From: an uncultured Nitrosomonas sp.
Lineage (GTDB): Bacteria; Pseudomonadota; Gammaproteobacteria; Burkholderiales; Nitrosomonadaceae
Direction: 5' to 3'
Length of the DNA stretch: 48,003 nucleotides
NCBI GenBank assembly: GCA_949281375.1
Contig: CASDLT010000054.1
Coordinates: 1 to 48,003 of the forward strand
Numbering within the stretch: position 1 is the first letter of the stretch; each line of letters begins with the position of its first letter. Below the pieces are notes generated by a model. The model saw nothing but the letters and a program-made list of their open reading frames with translations. It had not been told where the DNA came from and made no database searches. Both the position numbers and the translations under genes were made by a program. Below, piece after piece: positions 22,500 through 30,417 of this stretch.

Positions 22500-22952
22500 T
22501 TATTTTATTTCCGATTTTCCCCATTCATTAGCTAACGCATCAGTTGCTTGCTTCCATCGATTAGTAGCTTGTTCCAAAGAGATTTTTGCTTGTTCAGCTT
22601 TCCGCTTCGCAATTCCAACCTCATCCTCGGCAGCAGATAGTTTCTGTTTAATTGAAATTAATTTTTTCTCGGCCAGAGCAACATCTTTTGTGAGTGTTTC
22701 AGCCGAGTTTTTGGCTTGCATCATTTGTTCATAAGCGGTGCTAGCATTATGTTGCAGTTTTTCAATAGCTTCTGCATTTGCTAGGCGAGGATACAATGTA
22801 CTGAGCATACATAGTAAGCAGATGCAGAAGGTTAAAATAGTGCACTGAAATATTTTGATGTTAAATATAATCTTCTGATCAGTTATTAAAAGCATTGATA
22901 GTAGTCCTCGCTCTTGAGTTGAAGTAAGAAGAGTAAAGTGGTTGTATGTCAT
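22500..22952 (-). CDS. Unrecognised membrane-anchored or exported coiled-coil protein
   Basis: I do not recognise a family. The 150-residue frame has a hydrophobic segment at about residues 34-55 (FQCTILTFCICLLCMLSTLY). After it comes an alanine- and lysine/glutamate-rich region (about 62-150) with heptad-like spacing, such as AEKKLISIKQKLSAAEDEVG, typical of a coiled coil. The hydrophobic part may be a signal peptide ending before ANAEA or a membrane anchor, with the coil outside the cytoplasm. An alternative ATG at residue 20 (22895) also has GAGG upstream. Base composition is AT-rich. Coiled-coil character is also shared by unrelated proteins, so no function is proposed. Confidence 0.65.
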   Translation of the reverse strand: MTYNHFTLLTSTQERGLLSMLLITDQKIIFNIKIFQCTILTFCICLLCMLSTLYPRLANAEAIEKLQHNASTAYEQMMQAKNSAETLTKDVALAEKKLISIKQKLSAAEDEVGIAKRKAEQAKISLEQATNRWKQATDALANEWGKSEIK

Positions 22953-23274
22953 TCTTAGGAGCCTCTATATAAACTGGCAAACGGGGATCAGGCAGGACGA
23001 AATCGATGAAAAAGCAGAATAATATAGATGAACATTCATAGCCTTAGTTTGATTCATAAGCTTACCAAGAGAGGCAATTTTCAAAGCTTCTTCGGTGCGA
23101 AATTGTATCATCACAAAGTAAATTCTGACTCAATTTGTTTTTATGCTGATTATTTAGATAGTAGATAGATCAGGGAATTTCTTTACGGGATTATTGCAGC
23201 ATGAACTACGCTGTATCCCTAGTCATTGTAAAGTAATTGTCTGTTTAAAATTGAGTTTTTAGGGAATTATTTAG
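22953..23274. other. Gene-free gap between two unrecognised genes
   Basis: This AT-rich gap of about 320 bases separates a reverse gene from a forward gene and must hold divergent promoters. I see no long open frame. The one structured element is a possible hairpin at 23187-23219: GGGAT/ATCCC with inner GCAGC/GCTGT (one G-T pair) and a four-base bulge. I see no clear gene remnant. Confidence 0.5.
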
Positions 23275-23667
23275 GTGAAAATATATATGTTTATAAAAAA
23301 AGAAGATTTATTTTTGCAATCAAGTGCCAAATTAGGCTGGAGTATTTTTTTGAGCTTAGCATTTTATTTCATGTCCGCTCTAGCTCATGCGAATTGTGAA
23401 GGATGTCTATGTCCAGGAGATCCATGTAATCTGTGTCCTTTACCTGCAGTTGAAAATGCTCCAATAAATCCGAACGAGCCTGAATTATGTGCAAAGATAA
23501 GAGAGAAAGTCCCGCCAACATCAGCACAGCCAGGTTCAAATGAATATTTCCCGAATTTAGATAAATCAATTGCCGTGTGTATGAGGGAAGGTGGAGATGT
23601 CATAAGAAACAGACAGCGCAATTCAGAATTTTCGGCAAGATTTTATTGTAAATCGCCTCAAAAATAA
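23275..23667 (+). CDS. Unrecognised small exported cysteine-rich protein
   Basis: I do not recognise a family. The 130-residue frame has a signal peptide (hydrophobic core SIFLSLAFYFMSALAHA, probable cleavage after AHA). The mature protein then begins with a cysteine cluster of the pattern C-x2-C-x-C-x4-C-x2-C within its first 15 residues. Three further cysteines are spread through the rest, and a Pro-rich spacer follows the cluster. Such a pattern suggests disulfide bonds or metal binding in the periplasm. The start is either GTG at 23275 or ATG at 23287. AT-rich composition and no close neighbour suggest a lineage-specific gene. Confidence 0.65.
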   Translation: MKIYMFIKKEDLFLQSSAKLGWSIFLSLAFYFMSALAHANCEGCLCPGDPCNLCPLPAVENAPINPNEPELCAKIREKVPPTSAQPGSNEYFPNLDKSIAVCMREGGDVIRNRQRNSEFSARFYCKSPQK

Positions 23668-23718
23668 CTGGGCACAATAGAATAACTAATTGAATATAAT
23701 AATTTATATTGAGCTATT

Positions 23719-23733
23719 CGGTTTTTAAAACCG
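23719..23733. repeat. Palindrome upstream of rpsT
   Basis: CGGTTTT-T-AAAACCG is a perfect inverted repeat immediately before the proposed rpsT promoter. It may be a short terminator for the preceding gene or an operator; nothing else supports either reading. Confidence 0.3.
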
Positions 23734-23735
23734 TG

Positions 23736-23764
23736 TTGCAATATCATAAAAAAAAACGTATCAT
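23736..23764 (+). promoter_or_regulatory. Sigma70-type promoter of rpsT
   Basis: TTGCAA (23736-23741) and TATCAT (23759-23764) are separated by 17 bases, which fits the sigma70 consensus spacing. Transcription would start near 23771, giving a leader of about 25 bases before the rpsT ATG. Confidence 0.5.
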
Positions 23765-23795
23765 CGGATCTTTTTTATTAAGGGCAATGGAACTC

Positions 23796-24059
23796 ATGGC
23801 CAATAGTTCACAAGCAAAGAAGCGTGCAAGACAAGCAGTAAGTAGAAGGGAGCATAATGTCAGTTTGCGATCAAAATTGCGTACCTGTATCAAGTCTATT
23901 CGAAAAGTAATCGAATCAGGAGATAGAACTGCCGCTCAAGCAGCTTTTAATAGTTCTATCGGAACGGTGGACTCAATTGCTGACAAAGGGATTATTCACA
24001 AAAATAAGGCCGCTCGCTACAAAAGTCGTCTTTCTGCTGCAATAAAAGTAATGCCTTAA
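23796..24059 (+). CDS. rpsT: 30S ribosomal protein S20
   Basis: The 87-residue basic protein begins [20 protein letters not shown], the S20 signature, and binds 16S rRNA in the body of the small subunit. The open frame extends upstream to 23709, but the ATG at 23796 gives the canonical start. Another ATG at 23787 lies too close to the AGGG at 23781. It is a single-gene unit, 208 bases before hao on the same strand, so read-through into hao is conceivable although hao appears to have its own promoter. Confidence 0.97.
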   Translation: MANSSQAKKRARQAVSRREHNVSLRSKLRTCIKSIRKVIESGDRTAAQAAFNSSIGTVDSIADKGIIHKNKAARYKSRLSAAIKVMP

Positions 24060-24149
24060 ATTTAATAAATATCTTTTAAAAAATTCATTTTATTTTGGTT
24101 TTGACTTTTAATGAGATGCAGCGGTAAATTGTGTTGATGAGTGGTTATC

Positions 24150-24178
24150 TTGACAGTCTTAACCTGACTAAGTAGTCT
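24150..24178 (+). promoter_or_regulatory. Probable sigma70 promoter of hao
   Basis: TTGACA (24150-24155, a perfect -35) and TAGTCT (24173-24178, a weak -10) are separated by 17 bases. Transcription would start near 24185, giving a leader of about 83 bases before the hao ATG. The weak -10 suggests that an activator could be involved; this is inference. Confidence 0.5.
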
Positions 24179-24189
24179 TGTTTGGTTCT

Positions 24190-24267
24190 GAGAGAATCAA
24201 GGACGGAAGAAGGGATTTACAAGAAGAGAATGGGAAGAGAAGAAATGGAAAACCAAAGGAGAGAGAG
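24190..24267 (+). promoter_or_regulatory. Purine-rich 5' leader of hao
   Basis: Of 78 bases directly before the hao ATG only 11 are pyrimidines on the coding strand. The leader contains several GGA/GAG repeats and ends in AAAGGAG plus GAGAGAG, the ribosome binding site. Such a leader would be almost unstructured in RNA and could serve as an extended ribosome landing site for a very abundant protein. Confidence 0.55.
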
Positions 24268-25983
24268 ATGAGTGCCAAGAGATGGCTAAGGATAGCTGGG
24301 ATGATGTTGGGAGGGTTGTTGATAGGGACGGCCCACGCGGACATACCGACTGTTCCGAACGAATTATATGAAGCGTTGAAATTAGACCGTGCGAAGGTAA
24401 CGCCGAAGGAGCTGCATGAAGCGTTAGTGAAGCGCTACAAGGATCCAGCGCAGGGAGCAGGTCGAGGAACGCTGGCGCAATATTGGGAGCCGATTCCGTA
24501 CGGAATATATTTAGATCCTGCGACATTTTACAAATCGCCGACTACGAACAAAGAAGTAGCCAGCCGCAAAGAATGCGTGGAATGTCACACGGACGAATCG
24601 CCGGTATGGGTGCAAGCGTGGAAACGCAGCAGCCACTCGAACCTGGACAAGATCCGTAATCTGAAGCCGGAAGACCCGACGTTTTACAAGAAAGCCAAGC
24701 TCGAAGAAGTAGAGAAGAATCTGCGTTCGATGGGCAGACTGGCGGAAGATGAAAAGCTGAAGGAAGTAGGCTGTATAGACTGTCACGTGGATATAGGCAC
24801 GAAGAAGAAAGCGGACCATACCAAGGACATCAAGATGCCGACGGCTGACGTATGCGGCACCTGCCATTTAGCGGAATTTGCGGAACGTGAATCGGAAAGA
24901 GACACGATGATATGGCCGCATGGACAATGGCCTGACGGACGACCTTCACACGCGTTGGACTACAAGGCGAACGTAGAGACGACGGTATGGGCGGCGATGC
25001 CGCAACGCGAAGTAGCCGAAGGCTGCTCGATGTGCCACACCAACCAGAACAAATGTGACTCCTGCCACACGCGCCATGAATTTTCGGCAGCGGAATCACG
25101 CAAACCAGAAGCCTGCGCAACCTGCCACAGCGGCGTAGATCACAACAACTGGGAAGCCTATTCGATGTCCAAGCACGGCAAGATGGTATCGATGTTGGGC
25201 GACAAATGGAACTGGGAAGCACCTCTGAAGGACGCCTATGCGGTGGGTGGTCAAAACGCCCCGACCTGTGCAGGCTGTCATATGGAATATGAAGGCGAAT
25301 ACAGCCACAACATGGTGAGAAAGATCCGCTGGGCGAACTATCCATTTGTACCTGGTGTAGCAGAAAACATCAAAAGCGAATGGGCGGAAAAACGTCTGGA
25401 CTCATGGGTAGTTACCTGTACGCAATGTCACTCGGAACGTTTTGCGCGCTCCTACCTGGACCTGATGGACAAAGGCACGCTGGAAGGCTTGGCGAAATAC
25501 CAGGAAGCCAACGACATCGTTCATCAACTGTACAAGGAAGGGCTGCTGACGGGTCAGAAGACCAATCGTCCTGCACCGCCTGCGCCAGAGAAAGAAGGCT
25601 ATGCTTATTTTGCACAGCTGTTCTGGTCGAAAGGCAACAGCCCGGCAGCGATCGAGCTGAAAGTGCTGGAAATGCATGAAAACGATCTGGCCAAGATGCA
25701 CGTAGGTTTGGCACACGTCAACCCAGGCGGCTGGACCTATACGGAAGGCTGGGGTCCGATCAATCGCGCATATGTTGAAATTCAAGACGAAAACACACGC
25801 ATTCGTGAAATGGTAAAACTGCAGGAACGTGTGAAGAATCTTGAATCCGCGAAGAAAGCAAGTCTGCTCGACTTGGACGGCACAGCAGAGAAAATCTCGC
25901 TGGGCGGTTTAGGAGGCGGCATGCTGCTAGCTGGCACTCTGGCGCTGGCAGGCTGGCGCAAACGTAAGCAAAACGAAGCTTGA
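24268..25983 (+). CDS. hao: Hydroxylamine oxidoreductase (octaheme)
   Basis: This periplasmic enzyme oxidises hydroxylamine, the product of ammonia monooxygenase; it forms a homotrimer in known Nitrosomonas HAO. The 571-residue precursor has a signal peptide of about 24 residues (ending AHA) and exactly eight CXXCH heme sites, starting at Cys103, 169, 196, 253, 263, 283, 334 and 384. The fourth (253-257) corresponds to the P460 catalytic heme of N. europaea HAO. Tyr491 in [10 protein letters not shown] corresponds, allowing for the signal peptide, to Tyr467 that crosslinks P460 in the neighbouring subunit. A hydrophobic stretch (about 546-563) followed by KRKQ lies at the C-terminus. The frame is open from 24178, but AAGGAG six bases before the ATG at 24268 and the signal peptide fix the start. 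Confidence 0.99.
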   Translation: MSAKRWLRIAGMMLGGLLIGTAHADIPTVPNELYEALKLDRAKVTPKELHEALVKRYKDPAQGAGRGTLAQYWEPIPYGIYLDPATFYKSPTTNKEVASRKECVECHTDESPVWVQAWKRSSHSNLDKIRNLKPEDPTFYKKAKLEEVEKNLRSMGRLAEDEKLKEVGCIDCHVDIGTKKKADHTKDIKMPTADVCGTCHLAEFAERESERDTMIWPHGQWPDGRPSHALDYKANVETTVWAAMPQREVAEGCSMCHTNQNKCDSCHTRHEFSAAESRKPEACATCHSGVDHNNWEAYSMSKHGKMVSMLGDKWNWEAPLKDAYAVGGQNAPTCAGCHMEYEGEYSHNMVRKIRWANYPFVPGVAENIKSEWAEKRLDSWVVTCTQCHSERFARSYLDLMDKGTLEGLAKYQEANDIVHQLYKEGLLTGQKTNRPAPPAPEKEGYAYFAQLFWSKGNSPAAIELKVLEMHENDLAKMHVGLAHVNPGGWTYTEGWGPINRAYVEIQDENTRIREMVKLQERVKNLESAKKASLLDLDGTAEKISLGGLGGGMLLAGTLALAGWRKRKQNEA

Positions 25984-27014
25984 TAGGCGCTGACGTAGAA
26001 GGCCGTACTGCCAAGGCAGTACGGCCGGCAGACAAGATACTCCCGTCATTAGGCATCCTGCTGGTGACGGGAGGTTTGATTTTATTGGGCTGGTTTGCGT
26101 ATGTCTGGTTCAAACCGGAGCCCGCCCCATACCAGTATCAGTTAATCTCGGAAGGCGACAGTAAGCAATTTCCGAAGATGGACTTATCGAGTGGCTGGCC
26201 GGACTTGAAACTGAGTCAATACCAGGTTCAGGCAGAAGGGCTAGACAAGCCGATAGCCGAATTCATCACGGCACGCGACAGCGACGGCTCTCCGATACTG
26301 ATTTACTGGAAGAACAGCACTAACGAAATACTCTACAATTTTGACCGCAAGCCATCCGAACTGACGATATTGGCTGCGGCACTCAAGAAACACGCCCCGC
26401 AAGACGCGCTCATCCTATCGTGGTGGGACACATCACGGCAACTCAAGCTGCTCACTGGACACGATGCACTCTTTACCAGCCATCTGAATGAACCGATGAT
26501 GGTGCCGGTACCCTGGCTGGAACAAAGCTCGGCCATCCAAGCCTATGAAGAACGTTTCTGGAAAAGCCAGGCCAAACAGACGGAACGCGACCAATTCAAA
26601 CGCTTCAGTCAAGCACTGGCACAACCGGCGGCCGAAGGCGTGAAAGCCTTGCGAGAACTGGTAGGCTCAGACCGGGAAACCTACGTCATCATCCATGTCA
26701 CCGACCTATACAAACTGGGCGTCATGTACCCGGACAAGATTGGCGTGGCTTATCAGAATTTCCCGATGACTGGAAACATGCACGGCATGATCAATCAGAT
26801 GAAAGTGCAGGTCAAGGAAAACGACTTTGACACCTATACCCTGCAATCGATATCTGACAACGAAATCCGGGCCTTCTTTCTGAGCGACAAAGCGAGTGGT
26901 GACACACTGTTAGCACGAATGCTGCCTTTTGTAGAAAAGCCTTCGCCGATAGACCTTGACGTAGCGCAACTGATCTATCAGCAAGGCGGATACTGGGTAT
27001 ACAAGCTGCCTTAA
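25980..27014 (+). CDS. haoB: HaoB, membrane-anchored protein of unknown function
   Basis: The 344-residue protein is the second gene of the Nitrosomonas hao cluster (orf2/haoB). It has a single membrane helix at about residues 22-44 ([20 protein letters not shown]). A periplasmic domain of about 300 residues follows, with no CXXCH and in fact no cysteine at all. Its role is not known; HAO maturation, membrane docking or regulation are all open. The start is uncertain: a TTG at 25980 overlaps the hao TGA, has only weak Shine-Dalgarno support, and no ATG or GTG lies before the membrane helix. A perfect hairpin covers codons 8-16. Translation may depend on ribosomes ending hao. Confidence 0.9.
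   Translation: MIGADVEGRTAKAVRPADKILPSLGILLVTGGLILLGWFAYVWFKPEPAPYQYQLISEGDSKQFPKMDLSSGWPDLKLSQYQVQAEGLDKPIAEFITARDSDGSPILIYWKNSTNEILYNFDRKPSELTILAAALKKHAPQDALILSWWDTSRQLKLLTGHDALFTSHLNEPMMVPVPWLEQSSAIQAYEERFWKSQAKQTERDQFKRFSQALAQPAAEGVKALRELVGSDRETYVIIHVTDLYKLGVMYPDKIGVAYQNFPMTGNMHGMINQMKVQVKENDFDTYTLQSISDNEIRAFFLSDKASGDTLLARMLPFVEKPSPIDLDVAQLIYQQGGYWVYKLP
26001..26026 (+). repeat. Perfect GC-rich hairpin directly after hao
   Basis: GGCCGTACTGCC (26001-26012) and its exact reverse complement GGCAGTACGGCC (26015-26026) are separated by two A residues. It begins 18 bases after the hao stop codon and lies within the first codons of haoB. No T run follows, so it is not a classical terminator. 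It more likely protects the 3' end of hao mRNA or limits haoB expression. Confidence 0.8.
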
Positions 27015-27041
27015 AAAATACTCAGGACAGATACATAGTCA

Positions 27042-27069
27042 TTTACACCATGCGATGATAGCGTACAAT
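27042..27069 (+). promoter_or_regulatory. Sigma70-type promoter before cycA
   Basis: TTTACA (27042-27047) and TACAAT (27064-27069) are separated by 16 bases, in the 107-base gap between haoB and cycA. Transcription would start near 27076. This would let the two cytochrome genes be transcribed independently of hao. Confidence 0.5.
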
Positions 27070-27121
27070 ACGAAGCCATCGAAGATTGAATTAAAAAAAG
27101 CAAAAGCATAAAGGAGGAAGG

Positions 27122-27841
27122 ATGAAGCACCCGATCACATATCTATTTGCAGTACTGGCGATGACTGCATTATTCTCTGGCGCAGCACTGGCAGACACGT
27201 ACGAAGGCCGCACGAAATGCAGCTCATGCCACAAATCACAAGCCAAATCGTGGAAAGATACGGCGCACGCCAAAGCGATGGAATCGTTGAAGGCTGGCAC
27301 CCGCAAGGAAGCGAAAGTCAAAGCCAAGCTGGACCCTGAAAAAGACTACACGCAAGACAAGGACTGCGTTGGCTGTCACGTTGACGGATTTGGCAAAAAA
27401 GGCGGCTACACGATAGAAGCGGCGAAGAAACCGCTGGCGGCCGTAGGCTGTGAATCCTGTCATGGCCCTGGTAAAAACTACCGAGGCGACCACCGCAAGG
27501 CAGGTCAGGCGTTTGAGAGCAAAGGCACGACGACCCAACGCAAAGTGGTTGCCGACAAAGGCCAGGACTTCCAGTTTGAAGAAGCCTGCGCAGCCTGTCA
27601 CCTGAACTATGAAGGATCGCCATGGAAAGGAGCCAAAGCACCGTACACGCCATTTACCCCGGCAGTGGATCCGAAGTACACGTTTGACTTTGACAAGATG
27701 GTCAAAGATGTGAAAGCGATGCACGAACACTACAAGCTGGACGGCACCTTCGTAGGCGAACCGAAATTCAAATATCATGACGAATTCCAGGCAAGCGCCA
27801 AAGAAAAGACCAAAGACAAAAAAGATAAAGGAAAAGAGTAA
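27122..27841 (+). CDS. cycA: Tetraheme cytochrome c554
   Basis: This periplasmic electron acceptor of HAO receives electrons from hydroxylamine oxidation. The 239-residue precursor has a signal peptide of about 24 residues (ending ALA) and four CXXCH sites, starting at Cys33, 82, 110 and 156. The conserved HLNYEGSPWKGAKAPYTP follows the last heme, as in N. europaea c554. The C-terminus carries a Lys/Asp tail (seven lysines in residues 227-239). A near-perfect Shine-Dalgarno AAGGAGGA lies before the ATG, as expected of a very abundant protein. The stop overlaps the cycB start by one base. Confidence 0.98.
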   Translation: MKHPITYLFAVLAMTALFSGAALADTYEGRTKCSSCHKSQAKSWKDTAHAKAMESLKAGTRKEAKVKAKLDPEKDYTQDKDCVGCHVDGFGKKGGYTIEAAKKPLAAVGCESCHGPGKNYRGDHRKAGQAFESKGTTTQRKVVADKGQDFQFEEACAACHLNYEGSPWKGAKAPYTPFTPAVDPKYTFDFDKMVKDVKAMHEHYKLDGTFVGEPKFKYHDEFQASAKEKTKDKKDKGKE

Positions 27842-28545
27842 TGACCGGTTTACAAAAAGGAGCGATAGGGACTCTGCTGACGGGAGGACTGCTGGGCATT
27901 GTAATGGTAGCGGTAGTATTTGGAGGAGAAGCGGCGCTATCGACCGAAGAATTCTGCACCAGCTGCCACTCGATGACCTATACGCAAAAGGAACTGAAAG
28001 AGTCGACGCACTATGGAGCGCTGGGAGTGAATCCTGGCTGTAAGGACTGTCATATACCGCAGGGATTCAAGAATTTCCATCTGGCGTTATATACGCATGC
28101 TGTGGATGGAGCTAGGGAATTGTATCTGGAACTGGTGAATGATTACTCGACGCTGGAGAAATTTAACGAACGTCGTTTGATCATGGCGCACGACGCGCGG
28201 ATGAACCTGAAGAAATGGGACAGTGTGACGTGCAGGGATTGTCATAAGAACCCGAATCCCCCAGGAGCGGACGCACAGGAAGCGCATAAGAAGATGAAGA
28301 CGGAAGGCGCGACCTGTATTGACTGTCATCAGAATCTGGTACATGAAGAAGTGGCGAAGACGGATCTGAATGCGAGCTTGGCAGCTGGCAAGATGGTGCT
28401 GGCCAAGGATGAAGACGGTGGTGGCGGGGAAGAGGAAGAAGACGAAGAGGATGACGAAGAAGGCGGAGAGAGCGAATCTGGGGCAGCAACCAGTGACTCT
28501 CGCAGCGAAGATGCCGATGATGAAGATGAGGAAGACGAAGAATAG
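27841..28545 (+). CDS. cycB: Membrane-anchored tetraheme cytochrome cM552 (NapC/NirT family)
   Basis: The 234-residue protein has an N-terminal membrane anchor (about residues 8-28) and a periplasmic domain with four CXXCH sites, starting at Cys39, 67, 131 and 159. It belongs to the NapC/NirT quinol-dehydrogenase family. In Nitrosomonas it is thought to pass electrons from c554 to ubiquinone. The end (about 190-234) is extraordinarily acidic, with 28 Asp or Glu among 45 residues. Translation starts at the ATG that shares its A with the cycA stop codon, so the two cytochromes are probably made in coupled fashion. A strong terminator follows. Confidence 0.97.
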   Translation: MTGLQKGAIGTLLTGGLLGIVMVAVVFGGEAALSTEEFCTSCHSMTYTQKELKESTHYGALGVNPGCKDCHIPQGFKNFHLALYTHAVDGARELYLELVNDYSTLEKFNERRLIMAHDARMNLKKWDSVTCRDCHKNPNPPGADAQEAHKKMKTEGATCIDCHQNLVHEEVAKTDLNASLAAGKMVLAKDEDGGGGEEEEDEEDDEEGGESESGAATSDSRSEDADDEDEEDEE

Positions 28546-28617
28546 ATCAGTCGCCGATTCTAATTTTCCTTCGATCGGATTTTCAGATTTAGAATGAAAA
28601 TTGATGCAGTAAATGTT

Positions 28618-28660
28618 AAGAACCCGTGCAAAATTTCTTTGTACGGGTTCTTATTTTTTT
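28618..28660 (+). terminator. Strong rho-independent terminator closing the hao cluster
   Basis: AAGAACCCGT (28618-28627) pairs with ACGGGTTCTT (28643-28652). Inner bases GCAAA/TTTGT extend the stem to 15 bp with one G-T pair and a five-base loop, and ATTTTTTT follows. It lies 73 bases after the cycB stop codon. Confidence 0.93.
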
Positions 28661-28720
28661 GGAAATTCCAAATTGGATCAATGCAATTTTTCTTTGATAA
28701 CGAAAAATAGAACTGACCGA

Positions 28721-28762
28721 TTTCCTTAAATTTAACGTTAAATTATCGTCTGGTTAAGGAAA
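28721..28762. repeat. Nested inverted repeat upstream of the helicase gene
   Basis: TTTCCTTAA (28721-28729) is repeated inverted as TTAAGGAAA (28754-28762). It encloses the perfect 16-base palindrome AATTTAAC/GTTAAATT (28729-28744). It may be an operator for two dimers or an RNA structure in the helicase leader. Confidence 0.55.
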
Positions 28763-28930
28763 ACTACCGAATAGTAAAGAGTCAGGTCAACTACGAAATC
28801 TGGAAAAATATACTTTATGAGCGGTGAATGGATTTTGAATTCAATTTAAAAGTATGACTGAATGCAGTAATTCTTTAGCGCTTCTCTAATAAATGTAAAT
28901 AAAAAGTTTTTAAGTAGGAGTAGCAGAAAT

Positions 28931-30394
28931 ATGTCTTTTGAGCAACTCGGCTTATCGGCCGAATTATTGCGAGCTGTCTCTGATCAGGGATATGCAAAAC
29001 CAACATTGATACAAGAACAGGCGATTCCCATCATATTAAAAAATTACGATGTAATGGGCGGAGCACAAACAGGCACAGGAAAGACGGCAAGCTTCACGCT
29101 TCCCATGCTGCAGAAATTGGAAACATTTGCTAATAGCAGTATGTCTCCAGCCCGACATCCCATTCGTGCGCTCATTTTGGTACCGACTCGAGAACTCGCT
29201 GTGCAGGTGCATGAGAGTGTTAAAACGTATGGAAAATATTCGGTGATCAGATCAACCGTCATTTATGGTGGAGTGAATATCGATGCACAAATAGAAGCTG
29301 TTCGTTCAGGAATAGAAATTTTAGTGGCAACTCCAGGTCGCTTATTAGATCACTTGCAGCAGAAAACATTATCATTAGCAAAAGTGGAAATATTAATTCT
29401 GGATGAAGCTGACCGAATGTTGGATATGGGGTTTTTACCGGCTATCAGGCAGATTATCGATTTGTTACCTGAAAAACGCCAGAATTTGATGTTTTCGGCG
29501 ACATTTTCGGATGAAATCAAGAAGCTTGCTAACAAGATATTAGTGAATCCTGTACTGATTGAAGTTGCAAAACAGAATTCCGTTAGCGAATTGATTACGC
29601 ACATCGTTCATCCCGTTGGGTCAGCTCACAAACATGAGCTACTAAATTTTCTGATCAAGCAACATGCGTTGAAGCAAGTGCTTGTATTCACAAGAACAAA
29701 AATTACAGCAGACCGCGTGGCACAAAGACTGGAACGTACTGGAATCTCAAACGCAGCAATTCATGGCGATAGAAATCAGTTACAGCGAACTCAAGCGCTC
29801 GAAAACTTCAAACAGGGACAGATCAGTGTTCTAGTTGCTACGGATGTGGCGGCCCGAGGCATTGATATTGAAGAACTAACTCATGTGATTAATTTTGAAT
29901 TACCCAACAATCCTGAAGATTATATTCACCGCATTGGCAGAACAGGACGGGCAGGCGCCAAAGGGTTTGCCATTTCTTTAGTCAGCAAAGAAGAAGATAA
30001 ACTTTTGGCTGGAGTTGAGAAACTTCTGAATACCAAGATATCCGTGGAAGAAATCAGCGATTTTGACTCCAAGAAATCACCATCCGTATCTGCCAAGAAT
30101 ATCTCCTATTCTGATGAGAAAAAAAACAAGCGAGCTCAATCGGGTGTTCCGAAGAGAAATAGCGACTCTATCGTGCGAATCAGCAATGATGTGTTCTTAA
30201 GAAAGTCAAAACGCGCAGAGAAAACCAGTGATCCATTGTTTACGCAACCTTATGTATCCAAGCACATGGATATGCATATGGCGCACGTTGGAGGCACTCA
30301 GACCGATCGAACCCTGAATCATCATAGTCGGCATAAACAGTCCAAAGCCTTGCCGGCGTTGTTCCTTTCACCGGCAGCAAATAAACAGAAATAA
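28931..30394 (+). CDS. rhlE: DEAD-box RNA helicase (RhlE-like)
   Basis: The 487-residue protein starts MSFEQLGLSAELLRAVSDQG (Q-motif region) and has all helicase motifs: AQTGTGKT (I), PTRELA (Ia), TPGRL (Ib), DEAD (II), SAT (III), and YIHRIGRTGRAG (VI). A basic, low-complexity C-terminal extension of about 110 residues follows the core, as in RhlE proteins. It unwinds RNA in ribosome assembly or mRNA turnover, often with increased importance in the cold. RhlE is the best subfamily match; SrmB/RhlB-like function cannot be excluded. Confidence 0.92.
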   Translation: MSFEQLGLSAELLRAVSDQGYAKPTLIQEQAIPIILKNYDVMGGAQTGTGKTASFTLPMLQKLETFANSSMSPARHPIRALILVPTRELAVQVHESVKTYGKYSVIRSTVIYGGVNIDAQIEAVRSGIEILVATPGRLLDHLQQKTLSLAKVEILILDEADRMLDMGFLPAIRQIIDLLPEKRQNLMFSATFSDEIKKLANKILVNPVLIEVAKQNSVSELITHIVHPVGSAHKHELLNFLIKQHALKQVLVFTRTKITADRVAQRLERTGISNAAIHGDRNQLQRTQALENFKQGQISVLVATDVAARGIDIEELTHVINFELPNNPEDYIHRIGRTGRAGAKGFAISLVSKEEDKLLAGVEKLLNTKISVEEISDFDSKKSPSVSAKNISYSDEKKNKRAQSGVPKRNSDSIVRISNDVFLRKSKRAEKTSDPLFTQPYVSKHMDMHMAHVGGTQTDRTLNHHSRHKQSKALPALFLSPAANKQK

Positions 30395-30417
30395 ACGTCG
30401 AGTATTCAACCGGTCTA

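Larger units (their letters stand above)
28546..28930. other. Gap between cycB and the helicase gene
   Basis: The 385 bases hold the terminator and a nested inverted repeat, both listed separately. The remaining AT-rich part should hold the helicase promoter; I see no open frame or clear -35/-10 pair. AGGAG before the ATG at 28931 is the ribosome binding site. Confidence 0.6.

Noticed and set aside
24178..24267. N-terminal extension of hao by 30 codons
   Set aside because: It is translated from the purine-rich leader, would block the signal peptide, and the ATG at 24268 has a proper ribosome binding site.
24197..27778. Long reverse-strand open frames opposite hao, haoB and cycA (up to 180 codons)
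   Set aside because: They are produced by the biased codon use of the strongly expressed forward genes; they lack ribosome binding sites and resemble no protein family.
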